In this document: positions 45,987 to 58,770 of the stretch, piece after piece
Numbering within the stretch: position 1 is the stretch's first letter
How the letters are laid out: the number at the start of each line of letters is the position of its first letter
Assembly (NCBI GenBank): GCA_014925825.1
Contig: JACGCK010000040.1
Coordinates: 186,001 to 250,000 of the forward strand
DNA: 64,000 nucleotides
Reading direction: 5' to 3'
DNA from: Pholiota molesta
Taxonomy: Eukaryota; Basidiomycota; Agaricomycetes; Agaricales; Strophariaceae
Translations under genes and position numbers: made by a program
The notes under the pieces: model-generated
Seen by the model: only the letters and a program-made list of their open reading frames with translations
Database searches by the model: none
Told to the model about the DNA's origin: nothing

Positions 45987-46445
45987 TTAGGCGATGTTAA
46001 TTGGGGTGCACCCAAGAGCGGCAACTCCATCTATAACACAATAAACAATTAGTATTTGAACAGTGCAGAAGTAAGCTAGTTAGAACGCACTGAAGTTGTT
46101 GTTCTCGCAGCAAACGGGCTGGGAGGTGCAGGACGAGCCAGAGCCAACTCCAATGGCGGTGATAGGGCTGCAGGTCAGTCCAGCCTGTCCGGTGAAGCCC
46201 GACGCATCGACGCCGACAAGGGCGAGAATCTGAGTGAATCCCGGAGTGTCGGAGGAGATGACAGAGTTGCCTATGGGATCGCGAACACAGTATTAGGACA
46301 CAAAACTTTAAGAGAAGCAAAAGTTGATAATAAAAAAGTACGAACAGCATTGCACTTTTCCGGTGTTGCAGGAGTTCTTCACGTCACCAGCAGCGACGAA
46401 GACAGCCATGGTGGCAACGGCGAATACAGCGAGCTTGGAGAACAT
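45987..46445 (-). CDS. Class I hydrophobin 2
   Basis: Exons 46445-46346, 46270-46091 and 46030-45987 give 107 residues. A signal peptide (MFSKLAVFAVATMAVFVAA) precedes the C-CC-C-C-CC-C pattern: NSCNTGKVQCCNS, AGLTCSPI, SSCTSQPVCCEN, LGCTPINIA. It is clearly paralogous to hydrophobin 1 (same leader start MFSKLA, same intron phases, same 180 bp middle exon), but with different loops. Self-assembly at air-water surfaces is expected from the family. It converges on the chitin synthase gene. Confidence 0.95.
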
Positions 46446-46548
46446 TTTATCGGGTGAGAAAGACTGGGAGTGACTAGTGAGCTCGGTGTAGGTGGCAGAC
46501 GAAAGTGGTGATGTTCGACTGAAGAATTAGAGAGGACCTCGTCCCCAT

Positions 46549-46554
46549 CTTATA
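46549..46554 (-). promoter_or_regulatory. TATA box of hydrophobin 2
   Basis: Minus strand GGTATAAGATGG, about 109 bp before the ATG. Confidence 0.5.
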
Positions 46555-47953
46555 CCGCTCGACGATGGCTCGTGCGCCTGATTGAAAAGAATTGCATGTC
46601 GTGGCCAGCAGATTGAGCGCCGAGCCCCAACCGAGCCCTGTGCGAGCCTGTGCGAGACTGCGTAAAAGTAAAAGGTGCTAGCACATATGTAGTAACGGAG
46701 CTTCGGAAACGTGGCAGGAATTCGCGCCCACCGCGTCGCACCGCGTCTGACTCTATTATTAAGATCGACGGAGTTTCCAGAATAGGAATAGCGTTAGCCA
46801 TTTCGGATAGTCCCGCTCGGCGCCGCAAGGCCTGCCAACTTATGTTAGTAAGTAATGCGACCCTCCGCAGATTCCAAAGAGTTTATCACCCGTTCAACAA
46901 TTCAGATAATTTCAGTCAAGTGTACTGCAAGCCTCCATTAACTTCTATCTAATTTCAGCAGTAGACATCCAAAGAAACAACGAGACCTTGTAGGCGCTGG
47001 CGGAGAGCGGAGACGACCGTGCTAGCTCTAGGTTCACTACGACGCACAAAATGTTGTCCCTTAGCTTCGTAATTTTTTGCGTTGGTTTCGGCTGCACGCT
47101 AGATACTCAATTCAACTGCACCAACACCCTGTCCGGCTCTAGGCGGCAGCGCATTCATCGAGCAGTGTTTCTACAAGTTGCGCCACCAATTAGGAAATTT
47201 AACTATATTAAGCGCCCATAATCGGCTCCGCTTGAGGACACCGGCAACTCCCGCTGTAGAGGGAAACACTTTCGTATCTAATTCCAAGTACATACTTGCG
47301 TCCTCTTGAAGGCATGACGCATTGGAATATTTCCACTAAACCGATGTAAATATATTTATTAGATACCGACAGTTTACGAATGATACAGCACATATCAACC
47401 AAATGGTCCAGGGGATCAACAATCAACCTGGGAAAGAGAAGGGTGCTTGAAAAATACGAACAAAGCATAGAAAGAAAGAAATCAAGCGTATATATATGTG
47501 TACAAAATCGAAACAAAACGAAGGATCGAAGTAGAGATGTACAAGGACGAAAGAAAAAGGAGGATCATGTGCCAAGACTCGGATGATGCCATAGCAGGTC
47601 GTGAGCCATATGATGTGCCATGCAGCGTACAAATGGAGAAGAGGGAAAGAGGTCATTAAAGGGTCGTGAATCGTGGACTCTGGTGCGGATAGCTGCGAGT
47701 CGCCGTGAAGCGTTGAAAGACGTGGATGAGTCGTGGAAGTTGACGGAGAACAATAGACTTCAGTCCGGTAACCGTACCGCTGCGAGTCTACACCGCGAAA
47801 GAAAAATCTATAAATGGTGTAGAAAGAGATGCATAATGTGGGTTGTGGACATCGAAGATCCCCAAAAGGTGTGTAGTGGGTGAGCTAGAAAACAAAACAA
47901 AAAGACAAACGGCCAAAAATAGGAAAAGGAAAACCGAAAGACCCATCACATGT
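46555..47953. other. Gene-poor interval
   Basis: No coding signal. 47400-47960 is purine-rich on the plus strand (CT-rich on the minus strand), as expected for the 3' flank of the next minus-strand gene. Confidence 0.5.
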
Positions 47954-49583
47954 TCACCGCTCAGGAAACAAGAAGTGCTCGTTCGCCTTGTCAGGCGAGC
48001 CCGGTTCCTGGACATCAGTCTCGCCATCGATCCCGTCAGGATCCACGACGCCCCACACGGCCGACGCACCGTCCGGGTCAAAGCCTCTCCCACCCCGCGG
48101 CCGCCGCCTGTCATTTTCCCGCTGTCTCTCACGTTCCCGCTCCCATGCGCCAATCACCTGCTGCTGATAGAAGGACACCGGGGGAGAGTACGACTCGTGC
48201 ACGATGGACGTCGGGTACGTGCGGGCCGGCGCGTGCGCGCGGAGTACGTGCGCAGGCGCGGCAGCGGTGGCGGCGGCGGCTGGCTCCATTGCGGGGCGTC
48301 CTCGAAGTCGGAGAGCGGCGTGGGCGAGGACGCCGAAAGCGGTCGAGGATCACGTTCGAGGGGCCGCGCCGTCGTCGCCACGGACTGTCAGATCGGAGGA
48401 CCAGTCGCCTCGAAAAGGAAATGAGTCTCCCTCGTCGTCCGAGGATGAATGGCTCACGTCGAGCGACTCGTCCGACGCATTCGAGAGCACCCGCTGACGC
48501 GCTCGAGTCGGGAATGTATACGATGGACGTGAGGTCACCGCGTCGGAAAAGAAGGTGAAGGTAGTGTGATCAGACGCCTGGAGGTGCCAATATTGCGGGC
48601 CTTCAGGACCCCGCAGGCGCGCCTTCTCGGTATTCCGCGGGCAGAAAAAGCTGTCTGAAGCTGATTTACACGGAATGTGTCTCGTACCTAGTGGGTTGCC
48701 GCTGCATGCCAAATCAGATGCCACAAGAACAATAAGAAATCAAAAACATACCAAACAGCACAGCCGACGCCTTCGTTGATACAGCCGCATTTACTGCGCA
48801 CCATCTTGGCAGCCTCGCGCGTGTCAAAGTAGCTAGCGTCCAGAGCCACAACGGACTCGGGCGCTGCGCCGCACGCCGACCACACGCCGAGCCGTGGGCG
48901 CGGGGCCGCGCGCGTGTGCACGACGGCGCCGCACCCCGTGCTCCACTTCGCAGGGTCTTTCGCCTTCGCCGTTTGCGGTGGTGGGTACAACGGCAGCACG
49001 GAGGGCTTAAACGGCTCGAACTCATCTGCGCCACACGCAGCCGTCGTCTCCGCGCCACATACGAGCGTGTACACCGTTTCGGCGGCGTCCTCCTGCTGTT
49101 CAGCCGCCGCACCTGTCGAGTACGGTCCATAGCGCCTTGAGCGCTGGCGCCGCCGCGGGTGGCGCATAGAGGTGGGGCGGCCGAAATGCACGTCCGGTTG
49201 AGCGGACAGGTCGAAGTCGAAATCGGAATCCCAGCTCGGCCGTTCCACGAGCACGAGGTTCCGTGTGGTGGCTGGTATCCCGGAGGCGGCGTTCGTCGTC
49301 GAGCCGTGGTCGATGCGCATGGCGCCCTGCGCCGCAGACGTGAGGCCTCGCCCGAGCGAATGAGATCGGAGAGCACAATGGAGTCGTCCGCGTTGATGGG
49401 CTCTAGGCTGGTTGAAGTGGACGCTGAAGACGCCGACGATAGCGTCCGCGTTCGCGGTTCATTACGGGAGTAGATTTGTGGCATATTGGCATGAAAAGCG
49501 TCGTGTCCTGGTCGTATAGTATGAGGAGATCGTGGTGGTCGTGGAGAAAAGACGCCATGCTCCCCAGGCGTGTCTTGCCGCAA
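47954..49583 (-). CDS. Conserved-looking unknown protein with Cys-rich centre; frame broken at least twice
   Basis: A coding-like reading runs along the minus strand but changes frame. The start is MRQDTPGEHG at 49583, with a low-complexity Ser-rich part. Near 49320 the natural reading moves to another frame (RIDHGSTTNAASGIP onward) with RPSWDSDFDFDLS, WSTGCGAVVHTR, and KCGCINEGVGCAVC. A normal intron near 48760 then joins GNPLGTRHIPCK, FFCPRNTEKARLRG and PEGPQYWHLQASDHTTFTFF. It breaks again near 48350-48290 before a last part (TYPTSIVHESYSPPVSFYQQ to the stop at 47954). CxC, CxxC and CPR groupings suggest zinc binding. No family is known to me. The breaks sit in extremely GC-rich sequence and may be assembly errors; otherwise this is a pseudogene. 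Confidence 0.5.
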
Positions 49584-50648
49584 TTACATAATATGACATA
49601 CGCGATTAGATAATTTCTTGCTGCTAACCCACTTTACACCCACAATGTTATCAGCAGGGGTGCAAGTTTAGATATATGCGATAGAAGATGAAAGGGAACA
49701 ATGTGTAAAGAAAAGAGACATGGATTTTGTCTGAATGCAGAAACCAGTGCATGGAATTGAAGCTGGAGATGGGAAATAAGGGTATCAAAAGGAAGATACA
49801 AGGAAGATATACTATAAATTCTAGAATAAGGCTGAGAGAGAAAGCCGAATGAGCAAAAATAAAAGCACGAAAAACTAAGAAGAATTTAGAAAAGGAGGGT
49901 AATTAGCTCCAGCTTTCAAAGACACAGGAATATTGTTTATTATATAATTGAGAAGTTGACAGAGGTGGAATAGTTAAAGGCGAGGGAGTTGCGAGGAGCA
50001 TAGAAACTAAAAATCAAAAAATCAGACAAGAAACTGCTAGTAGTCAAAGGTAGAGATATGGCAAGAGCAAGCCACACAGAGTTGAACGGCAAGGGGAGAG
50101 GCTGAGAGCTGCAAATGCAAAAAGAGTTGACCAGATGCGCGTGTGGTCTGTCGAAGCGCGAGATCCAAGACCAACAAACCACGACTCCACGAGAAACCAG
50201 AGTGGAAAAGACAAAGACTTTGGTGACAAGAAAGAGCAGGAGTCGTCCTGAGAAGGTTGAATATATGAATGCGTTCCGGGGTTGGCAAAAGTGCGAGAAA
50301 CCGACAAGATGCAAAAGTTTGAGAAACAGATATGCAGCGCAGAAAGCTGGAAAGCTGCAGAGTTGAACGTTGAACGTGAACGGCGAACGAGAGATGACTT
50401 GAAAGTAAGTATGAGTTTACTTAAGTTTTGATTGAATTGGAGTTTCTATATGTACGCGAAGTGTATGAAGCCGTCACCAGCGGCGAAATCGCCATCGATT
50501 TCTCGTCTTTCACCAGAACACCCCAATGAAACTCATTCTTTGTTTTGTTGCCACCTCTGATGTATATAGACTCAGATTGAATTACTTAGGGTCCAACTGA
50601 TCAGCAATGAACAAGCAATGAATCCCCGGCGCTCCTGCTCCAGCTTCA
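49584..50648. other. CT-rich upstream region (minus strand)
   Basis: About 800 bp (49700-50400) is strongly pyrimidine-rich on the minus strand, the look of a long fungal promoter or 5' untranslated region for the gene at 47954-49583. No independent gene found. Confidence 0.4.
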
Positions 50649-52708
50649 TCATCGGCGCCTTTTAAAGCGGACCTTGGCTTCCATATTCGCACTGAAAGCC
50701 TTCTCCAGAAACCCACTCATCGGGTGCAGCTCCTTGTCCGTCTCGATATCGTACGTCGCGATCAAGTACGCCAGCATCGTCTTCATCTGGTACGCTGCCG
50801 TGAAGCGTCCGGGGCTAAGGTAATACATACAACGAGTAAGCCGACGACGTTTGAATACTCCCAAGAAGCGAGGGAGACGCAGGGAGCCTAATAGTACGCA
50901 CCATGCGTGTTTTCCGTACCCAAACGGCACGTAGTCAAGGCCAGGCTTCGTAAACTGCGCCTGCTTCGAAGCGTCCTCTCGCACGAAACGGAAGCCATCG
51001 AACGTACGCGCAGAGGGGTACAGTTCTTCGTCGTAGTGTATCCCATAAGCATTGGAAAATATATCAGAACCTGCCGGGATCAGGGTGCCGTCTGAGAACA
51101 CGAAGTCCTTGACCGCGCGTCTCCCTAGATGCACTGCACACACGGGATAGGTAAGGCGTCAGAACATGAAAACGCCAATGAGAGATAATAATAAAAAATC
51201 TCACGGATATTAAGATCGTAACACCTATGAATCTCCCTGAAAAAGCTATCCATCTTGTACAACTTCGAAATAGAATCCTTACTCCATCCTTCCCGCGCAA
51301 CAACCGTCTCCACCTCGTCTCGAAGAGGCTTGATGTACTCCGGTCTCGTAGCAACTTCGTACAGCGCGCACGACAACATCTGCATTGGAAGGATGACGAC
51401 AATCCCAAGAACAACGACGAGGAGAGAGACGGACCATGGCGATCCCATCCGACGCAAAGGTGAGAAAGTAGAGACGCGTCGCCATGCCGTACGCGGTCAC
51501 TCTCTCGCCAGACTTCTCCGCCTCGTCCATCATCCACATCAGTGTGTCGTTCTGCGAAATTGGGATCCATTTAACATTGTCACAAAGAAGAGCGGTGCAT
51601 GACTTACCGGTTTTGATGGCCATTCGAATCCATGTAGACGCTGTTCGTTGAGTCTGTGAGCGACGACGGGCTGGAGATGTCTGGCCATGGCTCCGATGTC
51701 AGCGCCAGAGTTGACGATGAGCTTGGCTGCGATCCTGTGCACACGATGAGTACTGTAAGGGAAATAAGAACAGTATACGTACGGTCTCAGGAAGGACGGC
51801 ACGAAGCGGAGATGTCTCCCCTTCATTAGAACGGGGCTCGAGCGTCCACATAGATCTCGAAATGCCTTGTTCTGGCCTGAGCGTCATGGGTGTGGTCAGA
51901 ACAGGCGATGAACGGAACCCGAAGAACGCACAGAGTGGATATCCAACCGCAAGCCGGGCATTGATTCGCGATATTATTTCGCTCATGGATGGAAATATCG
52001 GGATGGCATGCCAATCTTATGCGCGTCAAAATGTTGATAGAGTTTAATAGCGATGGTAGCTTACCCAAGGAGTTTGAAAAAATAAGATCCTCGAAAGCAC
52101 TGACCGCCTCGGAGTGCATGTCCTCGAACTGCGCCGCGACATTCCGCGTCATCGTAGAGCGCACGACATTGATGTGATACGGATTCGTTGTAACTTCGGG
52201 ACCGAGGGTATAATCAAGTTGTAGGTACTGCAAGAAGTTCAGGAGGCGGCATTTCGGAGGTTCGATTGGCCTCACAGATTGGAAATTGAGAATCGCGGAC
52301 AACTCCTTCCCGCTCCCTTTGTTCATCTCCTCCACGCGATGCGTCCCGTTCGCCACGATGAACCATCCATCAAGCGTCGAAAGCTTCCACACTTGATTTG
52401 GATACTAAAAAACAAAACTATGAAGGCTTTTCTTCGCATGATTAGAGAGGTGAGCGCACCTTTCGATACCCTTCTTCAATCATCTCACGACTATGTGAGC
52501 GAAACTTGAACGCGGTGATGTAGGAAAGGAGTGGTGTCGAGTATCCGAGGGTCGGAATGTGGCCCAACTATATCGTTCGTATCAGAACACTTTGCTTCGT
52601 CATTCACACACCAATGCACGTCAGACATTGACTAACTTTAGGCCGCCTGAATGGGAGAAACAGTATGACGACCACAGCTACAGCCAGCGCAGCGTATGTA
52701 TAGTCCAT
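50649..52708 (-). CDS. Cytochrome P450 monooxygenase
   Basis: Membrane-bound haem monooxygenase of the fungal microsomal type. The start ATG at 52708 gives an N-terminal anchor (YTYAALAVAVVVILFLPF) and RRP hinge. Later exons encode LGYSTPLLSYITAFKFRSHS, VWKLSTLDGWFIVANG, TLGPEVTTNPYHINVVRSTM, a GQNKAFRDLCGRSSPVLMKG exon, and MLSCALYEVATRPEYIKPLR. The K-helix ExxR is FFREIHR, followed by AVKDFVFSDGTLIPAG and the haem loop FGYGKHACPGRF, in which the cysteine codon is split by an intron. The pattern resembles the ent-kaurene-oxidase-like P450s expanded in basidiomycetes; no substrate can be assigned. About ten exons. The stop is at 50649-50651. Confidence 0.88.
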
Positions 52709-55700
52709 CGCGAGCGAAGTGTGGCGGTCGACGAGACAAAAGAGGAAGGACTTTTCCAAGCACAGTGTATGCAATATGTAGGTCCGGTGAGAAGGCCACG
52801 CTGCACGACACTGCATGGGGGGCGAACCAAATCACGGCAACTGCACCAGCAGGCCTATAAAAAGAAACGAAGTGTCAGAGTAATTGAGTCGTTCTTAAAC
52901 ATGACACTTGGAATTGAAGCTTTTGAAAAACGCGCCGCTGCGGAGCTGAATGACGAATCTTCTAGTATGTCGTGCGTTAGATTTTCTTGCGTGTTAGTTC
53001 CATAAACACCTGTCTTCTGAGTAGCGCAATAATTTCATAGGAATTGGATTCTTCTATAGGATTAGAAGGTGAACCACAAATGCGATTGGCAAGGAATGGA
53101 GAGAAGACAAGAGGCAATTAAGTATAGATTCTGCGATCATCAATGTCATGACGTAATGGCGGTCATGTGGTGGAGAACGCGGTCGGCCCCGTCGCCGTCT
53201 GCGCTCGCCGCTCTCTCGATACCCTTTGCTCACTCCCTCCTGTAATGTCTCTTTTCTGACCTACTTGCGTTGCTCTTTCTCTTATTCTACAGGAAACTCT
53301 CTGGTATCTGCAAACGTAGCTCAGGCTTACTAGCATTCAGTTTCTCTGGATAAGATACTGCGTTGTGCGCGCATATACTTAGGTACAGGTCAAAGTCGCT
53401 CTGACATGATCTGTTCTTAGCGTGACTACGCGAAAAGGGGCCTCAGCTAGTCTCTTTTCCCGCATCTACATTCAGACTCGGGTGGGGTATCTCGGTTGAC
53501 TGAATCCCCGCCGGCCAACGTGAACTCGTCGACTTCAATCTGGACTTCTCTTGGTCTAAGGAGGTCTCGATTCAAGGAGGCCCAGAGGAGGCCTCAACTC
53601 TGAAGCGCTGTTGTCTAGACATCAAGAAATCTATTGATATCATGGCTATATATATGCGCACTCGTTTTGTCAATTGGTTCGCAGCACGCAACGAGTATGA
53701 TTGACTTTTTAACGCGGTATGTTCTCAATTGTCTACTTCGCTATTGTGCATGGCTCATCTGTGTCAAAACCCAACATTGCCAACGATAAAGACGATAAAC
53801 CTGAGAATACGGCCAGCCTTTGGCAGATGGATGCCCAAAGATGATACTGTTTCTAAAAATTTTAACCTTCAGTGGGAATCGTCCGAATAACGTCGACGAG
53901 AACAGCGCCCATGTAAGAATTCAAGTAAGTGCATGGTCAGTCAAGATGGATAAGGCAGCTAACTTGCTGCTATCGATTGAATTTTTGAGATGTCAGCCCA
54001 TCATACGCCGTCATATCATATCAAAGTCTATGCAGTTGCCATCGATATCTTCCTATGTGACAGTCGATCTCTTCATTTACTCATCTCTTCTGAACCAATC
54101 TTTGATAGAAACGAGCGGTTTGAATATGAAACATCCCATTCTTGCGACCGTATGCGGCATATTATCGGGACGCGAGGTAAACCTACGGCCTACTTTCCGC
54201 GGCTTCGATCCACGGCTCGGAATGGCCGTAGAGGCGATGTTTTCCTTCTCCGTCCAGGACTCCTGGCTTCTTACCGCATGTTCGCTTCGCGGTTCGCGTG
54301 TATGATAATTTACGCGGCTTTAACGTCTCCAAGTTCATTCGGAATTTCAAGGATGGTCAAAACTTTTGTTGGAACAAGCACTCAGACGTCAGTTTTTAGG
54401 TTTTGACAAACTTATGACCGTGCCGTATCATCTTGTTCTTGATGAAATGCGCACCCGCATCGCCATGATTGGATCGTTGTTGGATCGCTCGAAATCCTCA
54501 AAATATCTTCATGGCGCTTCAAAGTTCACCAGGAGTTCACACCTGCTTCACAGTTCACACAATGGTCGCACAATCATCATAAGCTAGTATTCCTTTTGGG
54601 CCAAGTCCTCCAGGACTGAGGAATTACATGTTCGTTTCTTTATTCTTGATTTGCACAATATCGACATCGGTCGAACCGTTATTTGCTTATCGATTATCTG
54701 TTAAGGTTCAACGTCAAAGTTAGTTCAGACGCTGCCCATTGAAGTTTGAACTGAATTCAGAATAATGCTTCATCTATGGCCAGTGAGCATTTGACAGCAA
54801 TCAGCGTCTGGACTGCGATTTATTTCGAACACGAGCATCCTGCCATCTCACAGACTTTCCTTCTAGACCTTGACTTGAGGGCAGAACGCCGCAGAATACT
54901 AGTCCAAATCTATACCTTATCTATTGACAACAATCCACCCACAATACGAAGGCTATGTTTGGAACTGAGAGTCCTTATTATGGGTTGTCGCCTTCGGACC
55001 TCGACTAGTATTATTTCGGCCAACCTAACTCTTTTCAGCATTTTGCGAATAAAGGCTTTTCGTGCCGGCCATCTTTCTCACCCTTAGGTCGCAATTCGCG
55101 GTAAGACGAGGCCGTTTTTCTCCCGATTATTCCGATGATGAGCTAAGTATTTCAGCGATAAATGATGCTTGCTAAAAACATTAGCTCCTGCTCGCCCAAT
55201 GAAGAGACTTCAGCCAGACGTGAGCGGCCGGATAGGCCAGCTATTCTCTATCGATATCCTCCGAGTGTTCTAGTTCTGCAGTCCGGGACATGTCGCGTGG
55301 ACGCAAAAGCTCCGGAGCTCGCCAAGCGAATGAGGCTATGCTCAGTCATCGCCGACATCGGCATCATGGCAACTGCCACGGGCCAAGGCTGGCCAAGGCG
55401 TCAACTGCCCGCATATGTCACACATGTCACAATTCACGCACTCGTGTGAGTCGTGTCGCAACTTTAGAATCTCTCTACATCCACGAATGCATGCAAATAA
55501 CGACGTAAAAAGTACTTTTCATGTTTTTTTGTGTATGTGGAACATTAGATTAATCTCCTTTGTTGGGACCAGACTCAAGGTGTCAGATATCGGCCAATTG
55601 GGTATATCAACATTTGGTGATATTCTCCGCACACGACGGTGACATTTGTTCGAGTCACACGCACCCTGACACTGGACCTCGCATTTAGCGTGCCTTTTCA

Positions 55701-55828
55701 AGGCTGTTGCGGTGCTGTCAAATGTCCCGCATTCCAGGAAGTAGATATATCGAGCCCGCCACTGACTGTTGTCAGCTCTTTTTCTTTTTTCCCTTCTCCC
55801 ATTTCCCAGCCGTCTCCTAGGACTCGCC
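52709..55828. other. Gene-poor interval, possibly holding decayed genes
   Basis: 3.1 kb with only disconnected frames. 54776-55087 (plus) has FEHEHPAIS and a leucine-rich helix that faintly recall the middle homology region of fungal Zn2Cys6 regulators, but no zinc cluster or joined exon was found. The frames at 53820-54406 show no motif. I cannot support a gene here. Confidence 0.4.
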
Positions 55829-58391
55829 ATGCTGCCTCCGCGGCTCGCATTCGTCACGCTATGCCTTTCGACAGTATCGTCCTTCGTTTCTGGGCAAGCC
55901 ACTGGTGGTAGTATTGTCGAAGTGGGCAACACGCAGATCGGCGCTCTGATGGTGAGTGGTATCCGCAACGAGTCCTCTGGTACCCACCACTGATTCGCCG
56001 TACCCCTTGCTAGATGTTCCTTGGTAATGAAAAGAGTGTCTACATTCTCGACAAGGCAGAGGGGAACGCCGCTGAGATCAACGGTCATCCAGCATGGGGA
56101 GCGATCTGGTACGCATTCGTAATCGATTTTATCCTATCGCCAAACTCTGAATGCTTGATGTTACTGTAGGGACATCGAATCGAGTCAAGTGACTCTCATG
56201 GACGTCCAAACGAATACTTTCTGCGCTAATGGCATGCACCTTCCCAATGGATCCTTCGCCGCATTTGGAGGCAACGACGCTGTCGGAACCCTTGGCCTCG
56301 TTGGTGCCACTACCCAAAAGAATCCTGACGGTACCGGCGCTTGGGACAGCAACTATCAGGACTTCGACGGCAGGCTTGCGATCCGTGTCCTAAATCCTTG
56401 TACAGCGGCAGACAACCTGACACCGGGCGCCAATTGCGGGTGGTACGATAACCCAACGGTCTTAGCCATGAAGAAACACAGGTGGTACGCAGCTGTAGAG
56501 GCCACTGGCGATGGTACTATCGTCATTATTGGGGGTTTCGTCACTGGTGGTTACGTCAACCGCTGGTTCCCCGATGTGGATCCCGTTCGCGAGAGTGGGT
56601 CTGCGGAGAACACATACGAGTTCTATCCTCCTATCGCATCAGACCCGCAGATAGTCAACTTCCTGGTCAACACGTCAGGTCTTAATGCTTACGCCCACAC
56701 ATATATGATGGCGTCCGGGCATATGCTTGTGCAAGCGAATCTGTCTACAAGTATGTATGATCCGCAATCTTCCTAATCGGTGAAGCTCAACTTCTTTGAC
56801 AGTGCTATGGGACTTCAATGCAAACGTCGAGACCTATCTGCCTGATATGCCCAACGGTGTGGCTCGAGTCTATCCAGCTTCCGGCGCGGTGGCTATGCTT
56901 CCCATGACCCCTGCAAACAACTACACCCAGACACTAATCTTCTGCGGTGGATCGGATATGCCCTCCGACGACTATGGCGACTACGCCGGTCCCTCTTTCG
57001 ACACGTGGCTTTATCCCGCATCCAAGGATTGCCAGAGGCTCACTCCTGAACCTCAAGATGGAAGCGCGCCCGCCTATGTGCAAGATGACGACATGCTTCA
57101 AGGGCGCACGATGGGTCAATTTGTTCTGTTGCCAGATGGTACGGCCCTGGTCATCAACGGTGGATTGAACGGTACGGCGGGCTATTCCTTGGGTACGAAG
57201 GACACTCCCCTGGGCTTCATGCCATTCGGCCCTTCTCTCGCATCAGGGCCGGTTGGGACACCTGCAATCTACAATCCTAACGCTCCTAAAGGCAGCCGTT
57301 GGTCGAGTGCTGGCCTGGCTTCCTCGAAGATTGCTAGGTTGTACCACTCTGTCGCTATTCTGATGCCGGATGCCTCCGTTCTTATCGCTGGTTCCAACCC
57401 CAATCCCGATGTCAATTTGACCACCGTGTTCGCTACTGAATACCGCGCAGAAAAGTTCTATCCGCCTTACTTCAGCGCCAGCGTACGCCCCGCTCCCACC
57501 GGGATGCCGAAAACCCTGTCCTACGGCGGTAACCCCTTCGACATCACTGTTCCCAAATCTTCGTATCAGGGCTCCGCCAATGATGCTGCAGGGAACACCA
57601 CGGTAGTAGTCATCCGTGGAGGGTTTACGACACACGCTATGAACATGGGCCAGCGATTCCTCCAGCTCAACAACACGTATACCGTCAACTCTGACGGCAG
57701 CATCACTTTGCATGTGGCCCAAATGCCGCCAAACTCGAACATCTTCCAACCCGGCCCGGCCTTCATGTACGTCAACATACATGGCATCCCAAGTAACGGC
57801 TCGTATGTGATCATCGGTAACGGAGTGGTCGGTACCCAACCCACTGCCCCCGCGAGTGTTCTTCCCGCCCCTGTTCGCTTGTCTGCCGACGCCGATGCCA
57901 GTGCCACAGGAGGATCGTCAGGCTCTGGTTCAAGTCCTGATGGAACACCAGCAACAGGGTCGACCATAAGCACGGGCCTCAAGATCGGATTGGCTGCCGC
58001 TGGTGTTGCTCTGATTGCTATACTCGGCGCTCTGCTCGGAGTATGCCTCGCTAGACGCAGGCGTGCAGCTCAACGCGCGGCCACATCCAACGCTCCCGCA
58101 ATGGCAATGTTACCACCACGCGCCAACTACAACTCTGTGCATAGCGAATCAAGCGTCTTCGTTCCGTTGAACAAGCAGACGGGATGGGACGACGCTTGGG
58201 ATCCAAGCACAGCGAGTCTTAACGCTCCGTATAAGGATTCCCAAGATACCAGGTCCCCATCCACGAGCTTTGATGTGCAGCAGCCATATGATCCGTATGC
58301 TGGCGCGCAGGTAGGATACCCCACAAGTTCGCACAGCGCCTCTCCCCAGCCTCATGGTCAAGAATATTCTAGCCAGCATGGGTACCGGTAG
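55829..58391 (+). CDS. Copper radical oxidase (glyoxal-oxidase-like), membrane-anchored
   Basis: Extracellular oxidase that turns aldehydes or alcohols into acids or aldehydes with release of hydrogen peroxide, feeding lignin-degrading peroxidases. Exons 55829-55951, 56014-56108, 56170-56750 and 56803-58391 give 795 residues. A signal peptide (LAFVTLCLSTVSSFVSG) precedes the kelch-like beta propeller with the expected copper-radical residues: Cys91 in TFCANGMH (thioether partner), Tyr179 in HRWYA, Tyr447-His448 in ARLYHSV and His544 in TTHAMNMGQR. The C-terminal DUF1929 domain is followed by a Ser/Gly linker, a membrane helix (LKIGLAAAGVALIAILGALL), an RRRR stop and a 120-residue inner tail. 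Secreted glyoxal oxidase lacks this anchor, so this belongs to the membrane-attached CRO types. All active-site residues are present. Confidence 0.92.
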
Positions 58392-58770
58392 AATTTAGTT
58401 ACATCTAGATACTTATTTGGGTCTCTTCTTATTTGGGTCTCGGTCTCTTCTCATGGACACTTTTAACCACGGACATTCCATTTTTACTGACTGATTGTAC
58501 GACCGACTCCGCTCCTTATTTCAAGTAGTAATTAGCACGCACCACACATTCCGTTTATCAGACAACGCCATTCACTTATACTGCATATAGTTAATCATCG
58601 CTATTCAATCATGCTCTGCCGGACATTGATATGTAGTAAAACCCTCTCTGTTTGTAAAATCGGAAAGGTGGTCCTTTGCAACTCTAATAAACCGAATACC
58701 CAAACTCCTTCGCCCTTTGTCATCTCTACTAGTGACTAGTGACTGATCCATACGGTATGCTGTGTTGTCT

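Noticed and set aside
53820..54406. Overlapping plus-strand frames
   Set aside because: No motif, no continuing exons and ordinary chance length for this base composition.
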